Below, piece by piece: positions 23,294 through 31,140 of a DNA stretch of 64,000 nucleotides. The stretch comes from Comamonas odontotermitis (GTDB lineage: Bacteria; Pseudomonadota; Gammaproteobacteria; Burkholderiales; Burkholderiaceae_C): the NCBI RefSeq assembly GCF_020080045.1, contig NZ_CP083451.1, positions 806,001-870,000 of the forward strand, read 5' to 3'. A program made the translations under genes and the position numbers. A model generated the notes under the pieces. It had not been told where the DNA came from and did not search any database. It saw only the letters and a list, made by a program, of their open reading frames with translations. Position 1 is the stretch's first letter. Every line of letters starts with the position of its first letter.

Positions 23294-24971
23294 GTGTTGA
23301 TTTCCACGCAGAAATGACCCAGTAGCCCCCGGGAGGGGATGCGGATAAAAACTTGGACTGGTTTACGCCGCAAGTCCAAGGCTCGCCCGGTATTCAACAG
23401 GGCTGAGAGAGCCAAGGGATATCTTGATCCGCTTCTCGTTGTACCAGCGGATGTACGAGTCGACCACCTCAATGAACTGCTCGATGGTCGTGCCCTTCCA
23501 GTCCCGAGGATAGAACAACTCGTTCTTGAGGCGGCCGAAGAAGCCTTCGCAAGCCGCGTTGTCAGGAGAGCAGGCCTTGCGAGACATCGAGCGGGTGAGG
23601 TTCGCCTCGCTCATCCTAGAGAGCCAGCCTGGCCAACGGTAGTGGCCACCACGATCAGAGTGGACCACTGGACGATCGCTTGTGTCTGCCACTGTCTCAA
23701 TAGCTGCATCCAGCATTGAGTTGACCAGCTCTGCGTCCGGGCTCGTTCCAATGGTCCAGCTCACCACCATGCCGTCGAAGCAATCGATGATGGGTGACAG
23801 GTACACCTTGCCTGCTGGGATCTGGAATTCTGTAATGTCCGTGAGCCACTTTTCATTTGGGGTGGCCGCCTGGAAGTCACGGTTGATGATGTTATCTGGT
23901 GCCGGGCTGATCTCGCCGAGGTAGGACGCGAACCTGCGCCGCTTGGGCTTTGCGACGACCAGATTCTCTTGCTTCATCAGCCGCTGCACCACTTTCTCGG
24001 AGATCGGGCCTTGCTCTCTGGCCAGAGAGGCTTGCAGCCTGCGGTAGCCGTAGCAGCGGTGGTTGGACTCAAAGATCTCGGTAAGGGACTGGCGCACCAC
24101 AAGGTACTTGTCGCCGACCACTGTGCGGGACCGATGGTAGAAGTACGAGCTGCGTGCAAGACCCAACTGTGCGAGGAGCTCTGGCAGGCGGTAGTGCTCC
24201 TTGAGGGCGTCAATCAGCAGTGTCTTCTCCCGGTTGGACAGGAGCTGCAGATCGACGCCCAGACCTTTTTTTAACAGTTCATTGGCCTTGTTCAAGAGGT
24301 CCTGCTCAAGGCGCAGTTGCCTGACTTCGCGGCGCAGTATCTCAACCTGGCGCTCGAGTTCTTCGCGCTCTCGCTCCTGCGGTGATTGATCGGTGTGTTT
24401 CATTGATGCGGGTGCCTCACGTCCCAGCAGCTGGTTCTTCCAGTTGTACAACGTTGGCCGGCATACGCCGAACTTATCAGCCACTGTTTGCGCACTTTGC
24501 TGCCGAGTGCAAAGCTCCATGACTCCCGCTTGCTTCAAGCTCTCGGGATACCTTCGTTGACCCACACTGCTAACCAGAGCCCTTCTGGCCTCAGGGAATG
24601 CCTCACGCACCCATTTGGTAAGCGTTCCACGACCGGGGTAGCCCAGCGCCCTCATGGTGGCCGCGATGCATCGGTCATGGGTGAGGTAGTGCTCGATGGC
24701 TGCGGCCTTCTGCGCCTGCGAGAACTTCGGTTCACGGCCTGCGTAGCCAGCGGACAAGTCGAGCTTGAGTTGGTACTCGTTGTACCAACCCTTCAAAGAA
24801 TTCTTCGTCGGATAGCCCAGCTGCCGGATGGTGGGCCTGACGCGCTTGCCCAGCTTGATGTAGAGCTCAACGGCTCGGATTCGATCTTCGTAGGAATACA
24901 TGAACTACCTCCTGGTAGTCCAAGTTTTCGTCCGCATCCCCGGTGGGTCAGGTTTGCGTGGAAATCAACAC
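23294..24971 (-). mobile_element. IS3-family insertion sequence without target duplication
   Basis: Terminal inverted repeats 23294-23321 and 24944-24971 match at 25 of 28 positions; both start GTGTTGATTTCCACGCA and end TGACCCA. The bases outside (ATGTT on the left, CCTTG on the right) give no 3-5 base target duplication. One transposase gene fills the element. Left neighbour is the cro region, right neighbour is the interior of a tail-fibre gene. Confidence 0.9.
23363..24901 (-). CDS. IS3-family transposase (single reading frame)
   Basis: A 512-residue transposase. The N-terminal 160 residues hold three successive HTH-like units (RIRAVELYIKLGKRV, KAAAIEHYLTHDRCI, KQAGVMELCTRQQSAQTVAD). A leucine-zipper helix follows (EREELERQVEILRREVRQL). 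The rve/DDE domain has Asp in WLTDITEF, Asp in VHSDRGGHY and Glu in NAACEGFFGRLKNE. Most IS3 members need a -1 frameshift to join OrfA and OrfB; here the frame is continuous. Confidence 0.95.
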   Translation of the reverse strand: MYSYEDRIRAVELYIKLGKRVRPTIRQLGYPTKNSLKGWYNEYQLKLDLSAGYAGREPKFSQAQKAAAIEHYLTHDRCIAATMRALGYPGRGTLTKWVREAFPEARRALVSSVGQRRYPESLKQAGVMELCTRQQSAQTVADKFGVCRPTLYNWKNQLLGREAPASMKHTDQSPQEREREELERQVEILRREVRQLRLEQDLLNKANELLKKGLGVDLQLLSNREKTLLIDALKEHYRLPELLAQLGLARSSYFYHRSRTVVGDKYLVVRQSLTEIFESNHRCYGYRRLQASLAREQGPISEKVVQRLMKQENLVVAKPKRRRFASYLGEISPAPDNIINRDFQAATPNEKWLTDITEFQIPAGKVYLSPIIDCFDGMVVSWTIGTSPDAELVNSMLDAAIETVADTSDRPVVHSDRGGHYRWPGWLSRMSEANLTRSMSRKACSPDNAACEGFFGRLKNELFYPRDWKGTTIEQFIEVVDSYIRWYNEKRIKISLGSLSPVEYRASLGLAA

Positions 24972-25729
24972 CCTTGGCTCGTCCTGCAACTGTGCAGCAC
25001 AACAACAGCGTATGGCTGCTTATGCGCGATGTGTCCAACGTCGCAGCAGAAGTTCCGGGAGTGAGCACGGCTTGGGTCAACCAGACTGCCCGAGTTAGCT
25101 CCGTCAACGGTCGCACTGGGGATGTTGTCGGACTCGTAGAGGCATCAGGCCCTACCTACACCAAGGCTACGCCAATGTCCGCGGCTCCCATTGGGTGGGC
25201 GACATTTGCTGATGCAACTGGAGCGGGTACAGACTGGCCGACTACGCTTGCAAGTTCATGCTGGAACGTGTTCACATACGGCACATCAATCCGCAAGACG
25301 CAGCGCGCCTCACAGGTTTTGGCAGGTGGTCAGCAGGGATGGGTGTTTGAGCGTCAACTGCAAGATTCCACTTGGAGCCCATGGCAGCGTTTGTTCAGTG
25401 ATCGGGCTTTGATCGAGTTTCATGCGCTGTTTGAGGCGCGCTCTGCTACAACCAATATCAGCTTTAGCAACGGATCGATCCAGACGATCACTCTGTATCA
25501 GAACACCAGCATAGTGATGCCAGCGCCGAGAGATATTGGCGATCAGCTCACATTGCGGATTATTCCCACTGGTGCGTTCAGTGCAAGCTTCTCTGGCACC
25601 CCAATTCGTCTGCCGATTGGCGCTTCGTTGCCGACAGTTGGGCCGTTCCAGCGTCTGACCCTGACATTTGTCCCGAGATATGACGGAGCTGTGTGGGACG
25701 CATTCATTGGCGGGGTACATGAATCATGA
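24972..25729 (+). pseudogene. Tail-fibre gene, 5'-truncated by the IS element
   Basis: About 252 residues of a phage tail-fibre C-terminus in frame right up to the IS end: NNSVWLLMRDVSNVAAEVPG (carbohydrate-binding-like W...PG motif), VSSVNGRTGDVVGL (common fibre repeat), then GTDWPTTLASSCWNVFTYG and WVFERQLQDSTWSPWQRLF (fibre tip repeats). No start codon or ribosome site remains. A longer frame running into the antisense strand of the IS is artefactual. Its stop overlaps the next gene (ATGA), as in intact fibre-adhesin pairs. Confidence 0.85.
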
Positions 25730-26430
25730 TGGCAAGAAACCTCATGATGAGCAGCGGCAGTGTGGGGATAACCATTGCGGCGACAGTGCGCAGTCCCGAC
25801 ATTGCGGCTCTGGCCCGTGCGCGTGGCTGGAATGGTTATGGCCTGATAACTTGCACGATCAATGCCGGGGTGGACGTAGCCAATTTGAGCATTTCCGGCA
25901 TTCCACATGATTGCCTGACGATCATCAACAAGGGCCGGATCGGCGGGGTCATCAACAGCGGAACTGGACTCTACACCCGTACCCGCATCCGCATCGACAA
26001 CAGTTCTGGCACGATCTTCGGCGGCGGAGGCAAAGGCGGTACGGGTGGTGGAGCAAGTGTCTGGCTGACATACGACCCAATTAACTATAAAGCGGATGCC
26101 TTCGGGGGCAGTGGTGGTAATGGTCAGGGCTTTTCTACGTCTGGGTCTGTCACGCTAGTTGGCGCAACTGGCGGCGCGGCTGGTACGACTGGCTATACAG
26201 AACGATCAGGATCGGGGACTGCTACCGCTTACGGCGGCACCGGAGGCACTGGCGGGGCAGTCGGCCAGGCAGGTGGCCCAGGAAGTTCGGGGTCGTACAC
26301 CGGCACTGGTGGCTATGGAGGTAACTACCTCGCTGGCGGCGCTGGCATAGCGGCTGGAGCCTATGTTGACGGCAATAGCTATGTGACTTGGGTAGCAAAC
26401 GGCACGCGCCAAGGCAGTGCAATCAATTAA
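25726..26430 (+). CDS. Glycine-rich tail-fibre tip adhesin, gp38-like
   Basis: A 234-residue protein coupled to the fibre gene by ATGA. The first 90 residues form a compact attachment domain (ARARGWNGYGLITCTINAG then SISGIPHDCLTIINKGRIGG). From residue 97 on come glycine blocks: GGGGKGGTGGG, GGSGGNGQG, GGTGGTGGA, GTGGYGG, AGGAGIAAG. This is the plan of T-even gp38 adhesins, where poly-Gly II helices display receptor-binding loops. Receptor recognition is inferred by architecture and by position. Confidence 0.7.
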   Translation: MMARNLMMSSGSVGITIAATVRSPDIAALARARGWNGYGLITCTINAGVDVANLSISGIPHDCLTIINKGRIGGVINSGTGLYTRTRIRIDNSSGTIFGGGGKGGTGGGASVWLTYDPINYKADAFGGSGGNGQGFSTSGSVTLVGATGGAAGTTGYTERSGSGTATAYGGTGGTGGAVGQAGGPGSSGSYTGTGGYGGNYLAGGAGIAAGAYVDGNSYVTWVANGTRQGSAIN

Positions 26431-26438
26431 GGATCAAT

Positions 26439-26990
26439 ATGTTCTACAACACTGAAACTGGCGACTTTGGCCTGACCGAGGGGGATGTGCGCTCATATTT
26501 TGCGCAGTCAGAGTTCCTTATTGTCTGGCCTGAGCCCTTTGCGCCGCATGAACCATTTGTCGCTGTCATCGCCACAGAGAAGCCAGCGCACAGCCCGGCG
26601 ACTCACAAAGCAGTCGAGATTGCGCCTAAGGACACGTCAGACGGCTGGTTGCAGCAATGGAAAGTGGTCAAGCTCAGCAAGGCGGAGTTGGATCAGATCG
26701 AGGCCGAGCGTCTGGCAGCTGAGCAGGCAGCAAAGGATGCGGCGCGGATCACGGTCACCAAGCGGCAGGCCCTATTAGCGTTGTTCGACTTGAAGGGCAT
26801 CAAAGGCGATCAGATCGACGCAATGATTGGAGCCATTCCTGACGAGGACGCGCGCTACCGGGCAAAAGTGGATTGGGATGGATCAGCGGCCATCGAATCG
26901 GATAGCCCAACCATGCTGATGCTCGCTGCTGGGCTGGGGCTCAGTGAAGCCGATCTAGAGCTTCTCTTTGGTTACGCCCAGGCGCTCTGA
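26439..26990 (+). CDS. Phage protein, probable tail-fibre accessory/assembly protein
   Basis: A 183-residue protein from ATG 26439 with AAGGATC upstream. The N-terminus FYNTETGDFGLTEGDVRSYF and the middle WLQQWKVVKLSKAELDQIEAE are like small caudoviral proteins that follow fibre genes. The C-terminal part (ALLALFDLKGIKGDQIDAMI) is helical. Its place between fibre adhesin and lysis genes supports the call; exact role unknown. Confidence 0.55.
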   Translation: MFYNTETGDFGLTEGDVRSYFAQSEFLIVWPEPFAPHEPFVAVIATEKPAHSPATHKAVEIAPKDTSDGWLQQWKVVKLSKAELDQIEAERLAAEQAAKDAARITVTKRQALLALFDLKGIKGDQIDAMIGAIPDEDARYRAKVDWDGSAAIESDSPTMLMLAAGLGLSEADLELLFGYAQAL

Positions 26991-27010
26991 CCTGCAACAC
27001 ACAACACACC

Positions 27011-27030
27011 CCCGCTTCGGCGGGTTTTTT
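27011..27030 (+). terminator. Terminator after tail-fibre genes
   Basis: CCCGC-TTCG-GCGGG followed by six T residues, a compact UUCG-loop terminator between the fibre block and the lysis cassette. Confidence 0.88.
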
Positions 27031-27050
27031 CATTTCTGGAGGGTCAAAGA

Positions 27051-27308
27051 ATGAACTCTACCGAGGCGAGGGACATTTTGATGGGACTGGCTGGACAAGT
27101 ACCTGGGCAGGCGGTGTTTATGTTGACTGGCCAATGGATCATCATGGCGCTAACTATCGTGTTGCTTCTGGTGCAGATCGGCTACTACGCGCGCAAGTGG
27201 ATGCGGGAAGAAACGGAGCTGGGCCGCAAGCTCTGCCGGATGCTGTGCCGTTGGCGCTGGGGCAAGTGGTTTTGCCAGTTTGGAGGCTGCGATGAGCAAA
27301 ATTCCTGA
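27051..27308 (+). CDS. Holin-like membrane protein
   Basis: An 85-residue protein with one clear hydrophobic segment (VFMLTGQWIIMALTIVLLLV and on to about residue 46) and a basic, Cys/Trp-rich tail. GGAGGGTCAAAG precedes ATG 27051. Position just ahead of the endolysin and overlapping it is that of a holin. Confidence 0.7.
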   Translation: MNSTEARDILMGLAGQVPGQAVFMLTGQWIIMALTIVLLLVQIGYYARKWMREETELGRKLCRMLCRWRWGKWFCQFGGCDEQNS

Positions 27309-27927
27309 ACCGCTGCGCAATGGCCTCCTGGCGCTGATGCTGCTGGGTGTCGGCGGGGGCGGTGGCTATGTGCTGGGCGAGCGCGAAGAGGCTGCAGCAA
27401 TCGCACAAGCTGCGCGCAATGAGTACATCCAGGCAGTGGCCGTAGACCCTGGCAACAGCGATGCTGTGAAGGTGGCCATGGTCATGGGCAGCTACTACGA
27501 GAGCAGCTACCGCCACATTGGCACGCCCTACGTGGACAAGGTGGGCAAAGGCCAGCCGCTGACCGTGTGCAACGGCATCACCGGGCCGGAGGTGGTTGCA
27601 GGGCGGTATTACTCGCCCGGAGACTGCTACCGGCTTGAAAAGGCCCGTTACCTCAAATCCGAAGCCGCTGCAAAGCGGCTTTTCCAATTATGGGGCGGCT
27701 ACACAGTCTGGCAGCAGGCAGTCTTCATCGACTTCATCCATAACAAGGGCGAGGCAGCGCTGGCCGGATCTTCGCTACTGCGCAAGGCCAATGCCGGTGA
27801 TGTGGTGGCCGCATGCCGGGAGAACACCCGCTGGAATGTGGGCACGGTCAATGGGGTGAAAACCGTTCTGCCTGGGCTCAAGACCCGAGGCGACGCGAAC
27901 GGCGAGATCTGCGAGGAGGGTCTGTAA
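27292..27927 (+). CDS. SAR-type endolysin, GH24 lysozyme
   Basis: A 211-residue muramidase. The N-terminal weakly hydrophobic, Gly/Ala-rich helix (NGLLALMLLGVGGGGGYVLG, about 9-28) is a signal-anchor-release segment. The usual GH24 catalytic Glu would sit in the region around 27490-27500 (GSYYESSYRHIG), followed by TVCNGIT and YYSPGDCYRLEKARY, with VFIDFIHNKG later. ATG 27292 has TGGAGG upstream and overlaps the holin by 17 bases. Confidence 0.85.
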   Translation: MSKIPEPLRNGLLALMLLGVGGGGGYVLGEREEAAAIAQAARNEYIQAVAVDPGNSDAVKVAMVMGSYYESSYRHIGTPYVDKVGKGQPLTVCNGITGPEVVAGRYYSPGDCYRLEKARYLKSEAAAKRLFQLWGGYTVWQQAVFIDFIHNKGEAALAGSSLLRKANAGDVVAACRENTRWNVGTVNGVKTVLPGLKTRGDANGEICEEGL

Positions 27928-28016
27928 TGCTCCTGTTCTTCGCATTCATAGCCTGTCTTGCTGGCGCGCCCGGGTGGGGTGCGTTCTGGCTTTTCTTCCA
28001 TTTCATCATGAGCTGA
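27927..28016 (+). CDS. 29-residue membrane peptide in the lysis cassette
   Basis: ATG 27927 shares bases with the endolysin TAA stop, and GAGGAGGG lies just upstream. The peptide is almost wholly hydrophobic with aromatic residues (LLFFAFIACLAG, FWLFFHFIMS). It ends three bases before the Rz start. Could be a second small holin or an antiholin; unproven. Confidence 0.5.
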   Translation: MLLFFAFIACLAGAPGWGAFWLFFHFIMS

Positions 28017-28019
28017 GCC

Positions 28020-28559
28020 ATGCCACTACAGATTCAACTAGCGATAGCGGCCCTGGTGGCCGCTTTGTCATTTGGCGGAGGCTGGGTAGTCAACGGCTGG
28101 CGCGGCGCATCCAACGTGGCCGAGTGCAAGACCGAGCAGGCCCAGGAAGTGGCAGCCCGCGCCGAAGCCGTCCGCACCGACGAAGCCAAAACCGCCCAAC
28201 TGGAGAGCAAACATGCACAAGACACGATCTACAACGCTGACCGCCTGGCAGCACTCAAGACTGGCATTGCTGTTGATGTGCGCTCTGAGCTTGAGCGCGC
28301 TCACCGGCTGCAGCTCAGCGCCGACAGCAGAGCCGCCACTTATCGCGCGCAAGCCAAAGCCGACTCCACTGCCCGCAGCGCTCTTGCAGATAAGGCCTCA
28401 GCCCTCGACCGCCAGCTTGCAGAAGGCGTCGGAGTGGTCGCGGAACTCGGAGGCGCTCTTAAGCAGCGAGACGCCGAAGTAGCAGCGCTGTGCGACCAGG
28501 TGAACATTGAGCGCGGGTTGAGCGGTGATGCGGATGATCAGGCGTGCAGAGGACAATAA
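28020..28559 (+). CDS. Rz-like spanin, inner-membrane subunit
   Basis: A 179-residue protein with an N-terminal membrane anchor (LAIAALVAALSFGGGWVVN) and a long helical periplasmic region rich in Ala/Glu/Gln. The Rz1 gene is nested inside it in another frame, the classical i-spanin/o-spanin architecture. It would fuse inner and outer membranes in the last lysis step. Confidence 0.85.
   Translation: MPLQIQLAIAALVAALSFGGGWVVNGWRGASNVAECKTEQAQEVAARAEAVRTDEAKTAQLESKHAQDTIYNADRLAALKTGIAVDVRSELERAHRLQLSADSRAATYRAQAKADSTARSALADKASALDRQLAEGVGVVAELGGALKQRDAEVAALCDQVNIERGLSGDADDQACRGQ
28213..28482 (+). CDS. Rz1-like spanin, outer-membrane lipoprotein (nested in Rz)
   Basis: An 89-residue frame in +1 relative to Rz. 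Signal peptide LALLLMCALSLSALTGC has a lipobox with Cys at residue 32, followed by a Pro-rich stretch (KPKPTPLP), the typical Rz1 composition. Fully embedded in the Rz gene. Confidence 0.8.
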   Translation: MHKTRSTTLTAWQHSRLALLLMCALSLSALTGCSSAPTAEPPLIARKPKPTPLPAALLQIRPQPSTASLQKASEWSRNSEALLSSETPK

Positions 28560-28562
28560 AAA

Positions 28563-28578
28563 ACCGCCCGGAGGCGGT
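28563..28578 (-). terminator. Terminator between Rz and the minus-strand cargo block
   Basis: ACCGCC-CGGA-GGCGGT with a TTTTTTATTG tract on the minus strand; it ends the leftward transcript of the 59-residue gene and meets the rightward lysis operon. Confidence 0.82.
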
Positions 28579-28601
28579 ATAAGGAGTGTGTTGGAGCGCG
28601 T

Positions 28602-28781
28602 TTAAGCAAGCTTGAATGCCAAGGAAGGAGAGACTTGCTGACCTTGCTCCTGATCCTGCTTCTCCTTGTCTGAGGGCGGTTTTTTGTCCTGCTCCTGCGG
28701 GGATGGGATGCCAGTCATCTTGAACATCATCTTGGTTTTGTCCCAAAAAGATGCAGGAGGGTAGGCTGAGAATTTGAACAT
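28602..28781 (-). CDS. 59-residue 'FW' family small phage protein (copy 3)
   Basis: ATG 28781 lies one base after the palindromic ribosome site. It reads MFKFSAYPPASFWDKTKMMF, then a charged tail (SDKEKQDQEQGQQ). It shares MF-x3-AY and FW with the 19415 gene, and the FW plus SD-x-E-x-D-x-EQ tail with the 18791 gene. The three copies sit at opposite ends of the prophage. Function unknown. Confidence 0.6.
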   Translation of the reverse strand: MFKFSAYPPASFWDKTKMMFKMTGIPSPQEQDKKPPSDKEKQDQEQGQQVSPSLAFKLA

Positions 28782-28782
28782 G

Positions 28783-28797
28783 TAGACCTCCGGTCTA
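28783..28797 (-). promoter_or_regulatory. Palindromic Shine-Dalgarno element, copy 3
   Basis: TAGACCGGAGGTCTA before ATG 28781; about 55 further upstream bases match those of copy 2. Confidence 0.65.
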
Positions 28798-28885
28798 TTG
28801 CGGCGAATCGAGATGGATTGCCTAGGCCCACAGTACTCTCTTTAATCCCCTAAATCCTGATTACACAAAGACTTACGTCTGGAGG

Positions 28886-29116
28886 CTATTTCTCAGCCAG
28901 GCGATCCAGTCTTCGTCGCATGCCTTCTCGGTAGAGTTGCCCCCCGATCTCCGTAAGCACATTCATTGCATGCTCGGAGAGGGCGCCTTCCTCATTGCCC
29001 ATGAGGCTGGCCAGTAATACCAGGGGTTCATCTGGATCACTAGGTGCGCCTTCCGCGTCGAGGTGCTCGGCCCGAGCACGGAACAGTTTGATGTAGGGGT
29101 CTAGTTGCTCGATCAT
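28886..29116 (-). CDS. Small acidic phage cargo protein, unknown
   Basis: A 76-residue protein from ATG 29116 with a strong AGGAGGACGAC ribosome site. It starts MIEQLDPYIKLFRARAEHL and ends YREGMRRRLDRLAEK; acidic middle, helical ends. A longer in-frame reading passes through a terminator and was not used. Function unknown. Confidence 0.6.
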   Translation of the reverse strand: MIEQLDPYIKLFRARAEHLDAEGAPSDPDEPLVLLASLMGNEEGALSEHAMNVLTEIGGQLYREGMRRRLDRLAEK

Positions 29117-29347
29117 GTCGTCCTCCTGCGGAAATGCTACATCACAGGCAAAAAAATGCCACCTTGAGGGCAGCAAAGTTCGCGGGATAAAAAGCCGACC
29201 TTGAGGGAGCAAGGATCTCGTGCAAGTTATGAGAGAGGGAGGGAGGAGAGCACGAACTCGGCGTAAAGCACTGACGTAATAGTAGCGTGAAGCTATGTGT
29301 CTGGGGTTTGCGTTTGTCACCTCTGTGCCACCGCTAGGCGAAAAAAA

Positions 29348-29366
29348 AGCCCGCATGATGCGGGCT
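29348..29366 (-). terminator. Terminator in the cargo block (upstream of the 76-residue gene)
   Basis: AGCCCGC-ATGAT-GCGGGCT with eight T residues on the minus strand. Confidence 0.85.
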
Positions 29367-29430
29367 GTAGCGTGGACTTCGCCAAATTGCTTCTCCATCT
29401 CACCTCTCGAAGCAATGTAATCATAAATCA

Positions 29431-29467
29431 AATATATCAACAATCAATCCTTGATTGTTGATATATT
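29431..29467. repeat. 37-base perfect dyad, operator-like
   Basis: Two 17-base arms that are exact inverted copies (AATATATCAACAATCAA) around the centre TCC. AT-rich, no T tract, located between two minus-strand terminators. Looks like a high-affinity operator for a dimeric regulator or a hairpin origin-like element; no partner identified. Confidence 0.6.
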
Positions 29468-29518
29468 GTAAGTTGTGTGTAAGGCAGTCCTAGGCCTCAT
29501 CAAGACGAAGGCGAAAAA

Positions 29519-29539
29519 AAGCCCGCGTGCAGCGGGCTA
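29519..29539 (-). terminator. Terminator downstream of the GNAT gene
   Basis: AGCCCGC-GTGCA-GCGGGCT with seven T residues on the minus strand, about 95 bases past the acetyltransferase stop. Confidence 0.85.
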
Positions 29540-29634
29540 AGCACTTACAGCATGGTGCCTCCGCTCCCAGAGGCAAGGCGATGGTAGGGCAAGGCTGGGG
29601 AGGGCGCTTTGCTCTGGGTCAAGGTCGGCAATAC

Positions 29635-30123
29635 TCAGGCCGAATGCTCTGGAGTAGTGGGTGCAAGGAGGCGAAAACGCTGGAAGCGAACACCATCGAA
29701 CTCAACCTCGCCATCGGGCTGAAATCCCAGTCTTCCTACCCCTTTGATTCTTGTTCTTGAGTGCGGCAGAAGAATGGTTATGGACCCCAACCTCATGGTT
29801 GTGAATGCGCGTTTGACGATCTCCTCGTAGATAACTTTGCCGCTTCCCCAGAAGTGCGGGTGAAGTACAAGTGCGAGATCAGCATCGCCTTCCTCGTATT
29901 GCAATCCGCCCCAGCCTGCAAACTGATGATCAATGAAAAATGCCCAAGGGCCATAGCCGTGATTGTCCCACTGAGCATCCTTCTGTTTCACCCATACCTT
30001 CGCCTTCACTTCATCAAAATCTGGGCTGCCAAGAGGCATTTGGCGCAACACGTCAGGGTGGTTGTTGAGCGAGATGATGTCTTGCAGACTGACTTCGGTG
30101 AGTCGCTTGAACTCTAGGTCCAT
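29635..30123 (-). CDS. GNAT-family N-acetyltransferase (RimJ/RimL-like)
   Basis: A 162-residue protein. LEFKRLTEVSLQDIISLNNHPDV is the start typical of RimJ/RimL-type GNATs, FAGWGGLQYEEGDADLALVL is the central beta hairpin, and HFWGSGKVIYEEIVKRAF the acetyl-CoA-binding helix region. IKGVGRLGFQPDGEVEFDG closes the fold. Substrate unknown; a single cargo gene bordered by a terminator. Confidence 0.85.
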   Translation of the reverse strand: MDLEFKRLTEVSLQDIISLNNHPDVLRQMPLGSPDFDEVKAKVWVKQKDAQWDNHGYGPWAFFIDHQFAGWGGLQYEEGDADLALVLHPHFWGSGKVIYEEIVKRAFTTMRLGSITILLPHSRTRIKGVGRLGFQPDGEVEFDGVRFQRFRLLAPTTPEHSA

Positions 30124-30261
30124 TGTTCTAAATTGAGTGATTGTTTTGCTTAAGGCGGTAGGCTATCAGACGAATAGCGGTCGGTGTGTGGCGCCATATC
30201 CCAATGAAGGGGCAAAAAGACCTCGCATCTCAGCGGCTATCGCAGCATAGCGAGCCCGCAC

Positions 30262-30390
30262 TCAAAGCCACCCCAGCCTAAGCGTGCAGAACAGCCCAAC
30301 CCAGAGCATCACAAAGGCAACGAACACAGCCTTGATGTAGCTGGGCCAGCTCAAGAACACCTGCCAGAAGTTTTTGTTCTTCCATGTCAT
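30262..30390 (-). CDS. 42-residue membrane peptide
   Basis: MTWKNKNFWQVFLSW start, then a hydrophobic helix (AVFVAFVMLWVGLFCTL). ATG 30390 chosen because longer frames begin with improbable sequence. Small single-span protein of unknown role, perhaps phage exclusion. Confidence 0.4.
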   Translation of the reverse strand: MTWKNKNFWQVFLSWPSYIKAVFVAFVMLWVGLFCTLRLGWL

Positions 30391-30509
30391 GTTCGGTCGT
30401 TGGTTCGCTTCTAGGGCTTGTGCTGAGCAGAGGGGGCCGATTGAGCGGCGAGGACAGTAACCAAGCCTGCATGGGCAAATAGCCGATAGGAATTCCAGTC
30501 TATCGCAGC

Positions 30510-31031
30510 TCAATGCTCCTGGTCTGGTGCCCACCAAGGAATAGCCTCGAATCCCTGTTCAACTTCACCAGTCGCAACCGGTTCAAGAATGAGTTCCGCA
30601 GCTGGGTCTACGCCGTCTTCGTAGCTTAGAGCGAATTGCCGCAGGGTAACTTGATAAACGCCAGATGGGATGGGCAGAGCTAGATGGGTGTTAGCTGCTG
30701 GCGGCTCTTCAGCGAACTGTGCTGCCATAGTTAGCTGCGTGTAGTCCGTTAATTGAGCTCCAGCCTGGCCAACCTTGATGAGAGAGGATGCCTCTCTCAA
30801 GGCGGTCGAATCAGAACGGGTTGTCGAAATGCGCAGAGGTTCATTGGCTAGATCAGGGCCTGGATGAACAATGAAGAGAGAGCCAATGTTCAAATTCTTT
30901 AGCAAACACGGAATCAATTGATCCAATGTCCAGTCTTCGCCAATGAATCCGCGATAAGAATCAGGGGATACCAGTGCGACGAATCCATCTTCATCTATCT
31001 CTGCCCATAGTTCGAAGTTCAAATCAGCCAT
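30510..31031 (-). CDS. Phage cargo protein, unknown
   Basis: A 173-residue acidic protein from ATG 31031 with GAGGG upstream. N-terminal half: LNFELWAEIDEDGFVALVS, then GEDWTLDQLIPCLLKNLN; C-terminal half is beta-rich (GVYQVTLRQFALSYEDG). Its size, acidity and solo position resemble immunity or superinfection-control proteins, but no family is recognised. Confidence 0.6.
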   Translation of the reverse strand: MADLNFELWAEIDEDGFVALVSPDSYRGFIGEDWTLDQLIPCLLKNLNIGSLFIVHPGPDLANEPLRISTTRSDSTALREASSLIKVGQAGAQLTDYTQLTMAAQFAEEPPAANTHLALPIPSGVYQVTLRQFALSYEDGVDPAAELILEPVATGEVEQGFEAIPWWAPDQEH

Positions 31032-31140
31032 TGAAACCCTCTTTTCGGTAAGTGGCAATGACGCTTTATACCTCGCACAAAGAAATATGCCTCCCCGGCG
31101 CCACTACGGCACTGGGGAGGCTCTTTTTTCGTTTGTGCAG

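Noticed and set aside
24488..24970. Long plus-strand frame joining the antisense of the IS to the tail-fibre remnant
   Set aside because: The part before 24972 is the opposite strand of the transposase gene; only the portion after the IS end is fibre sequence.
28886..29443. 185-residue version of the small cargo gene
   Set aside because: The extension runs through a strong terminator and the 37-base dyad; the internal ATG 29116 has a far better ribosome site.
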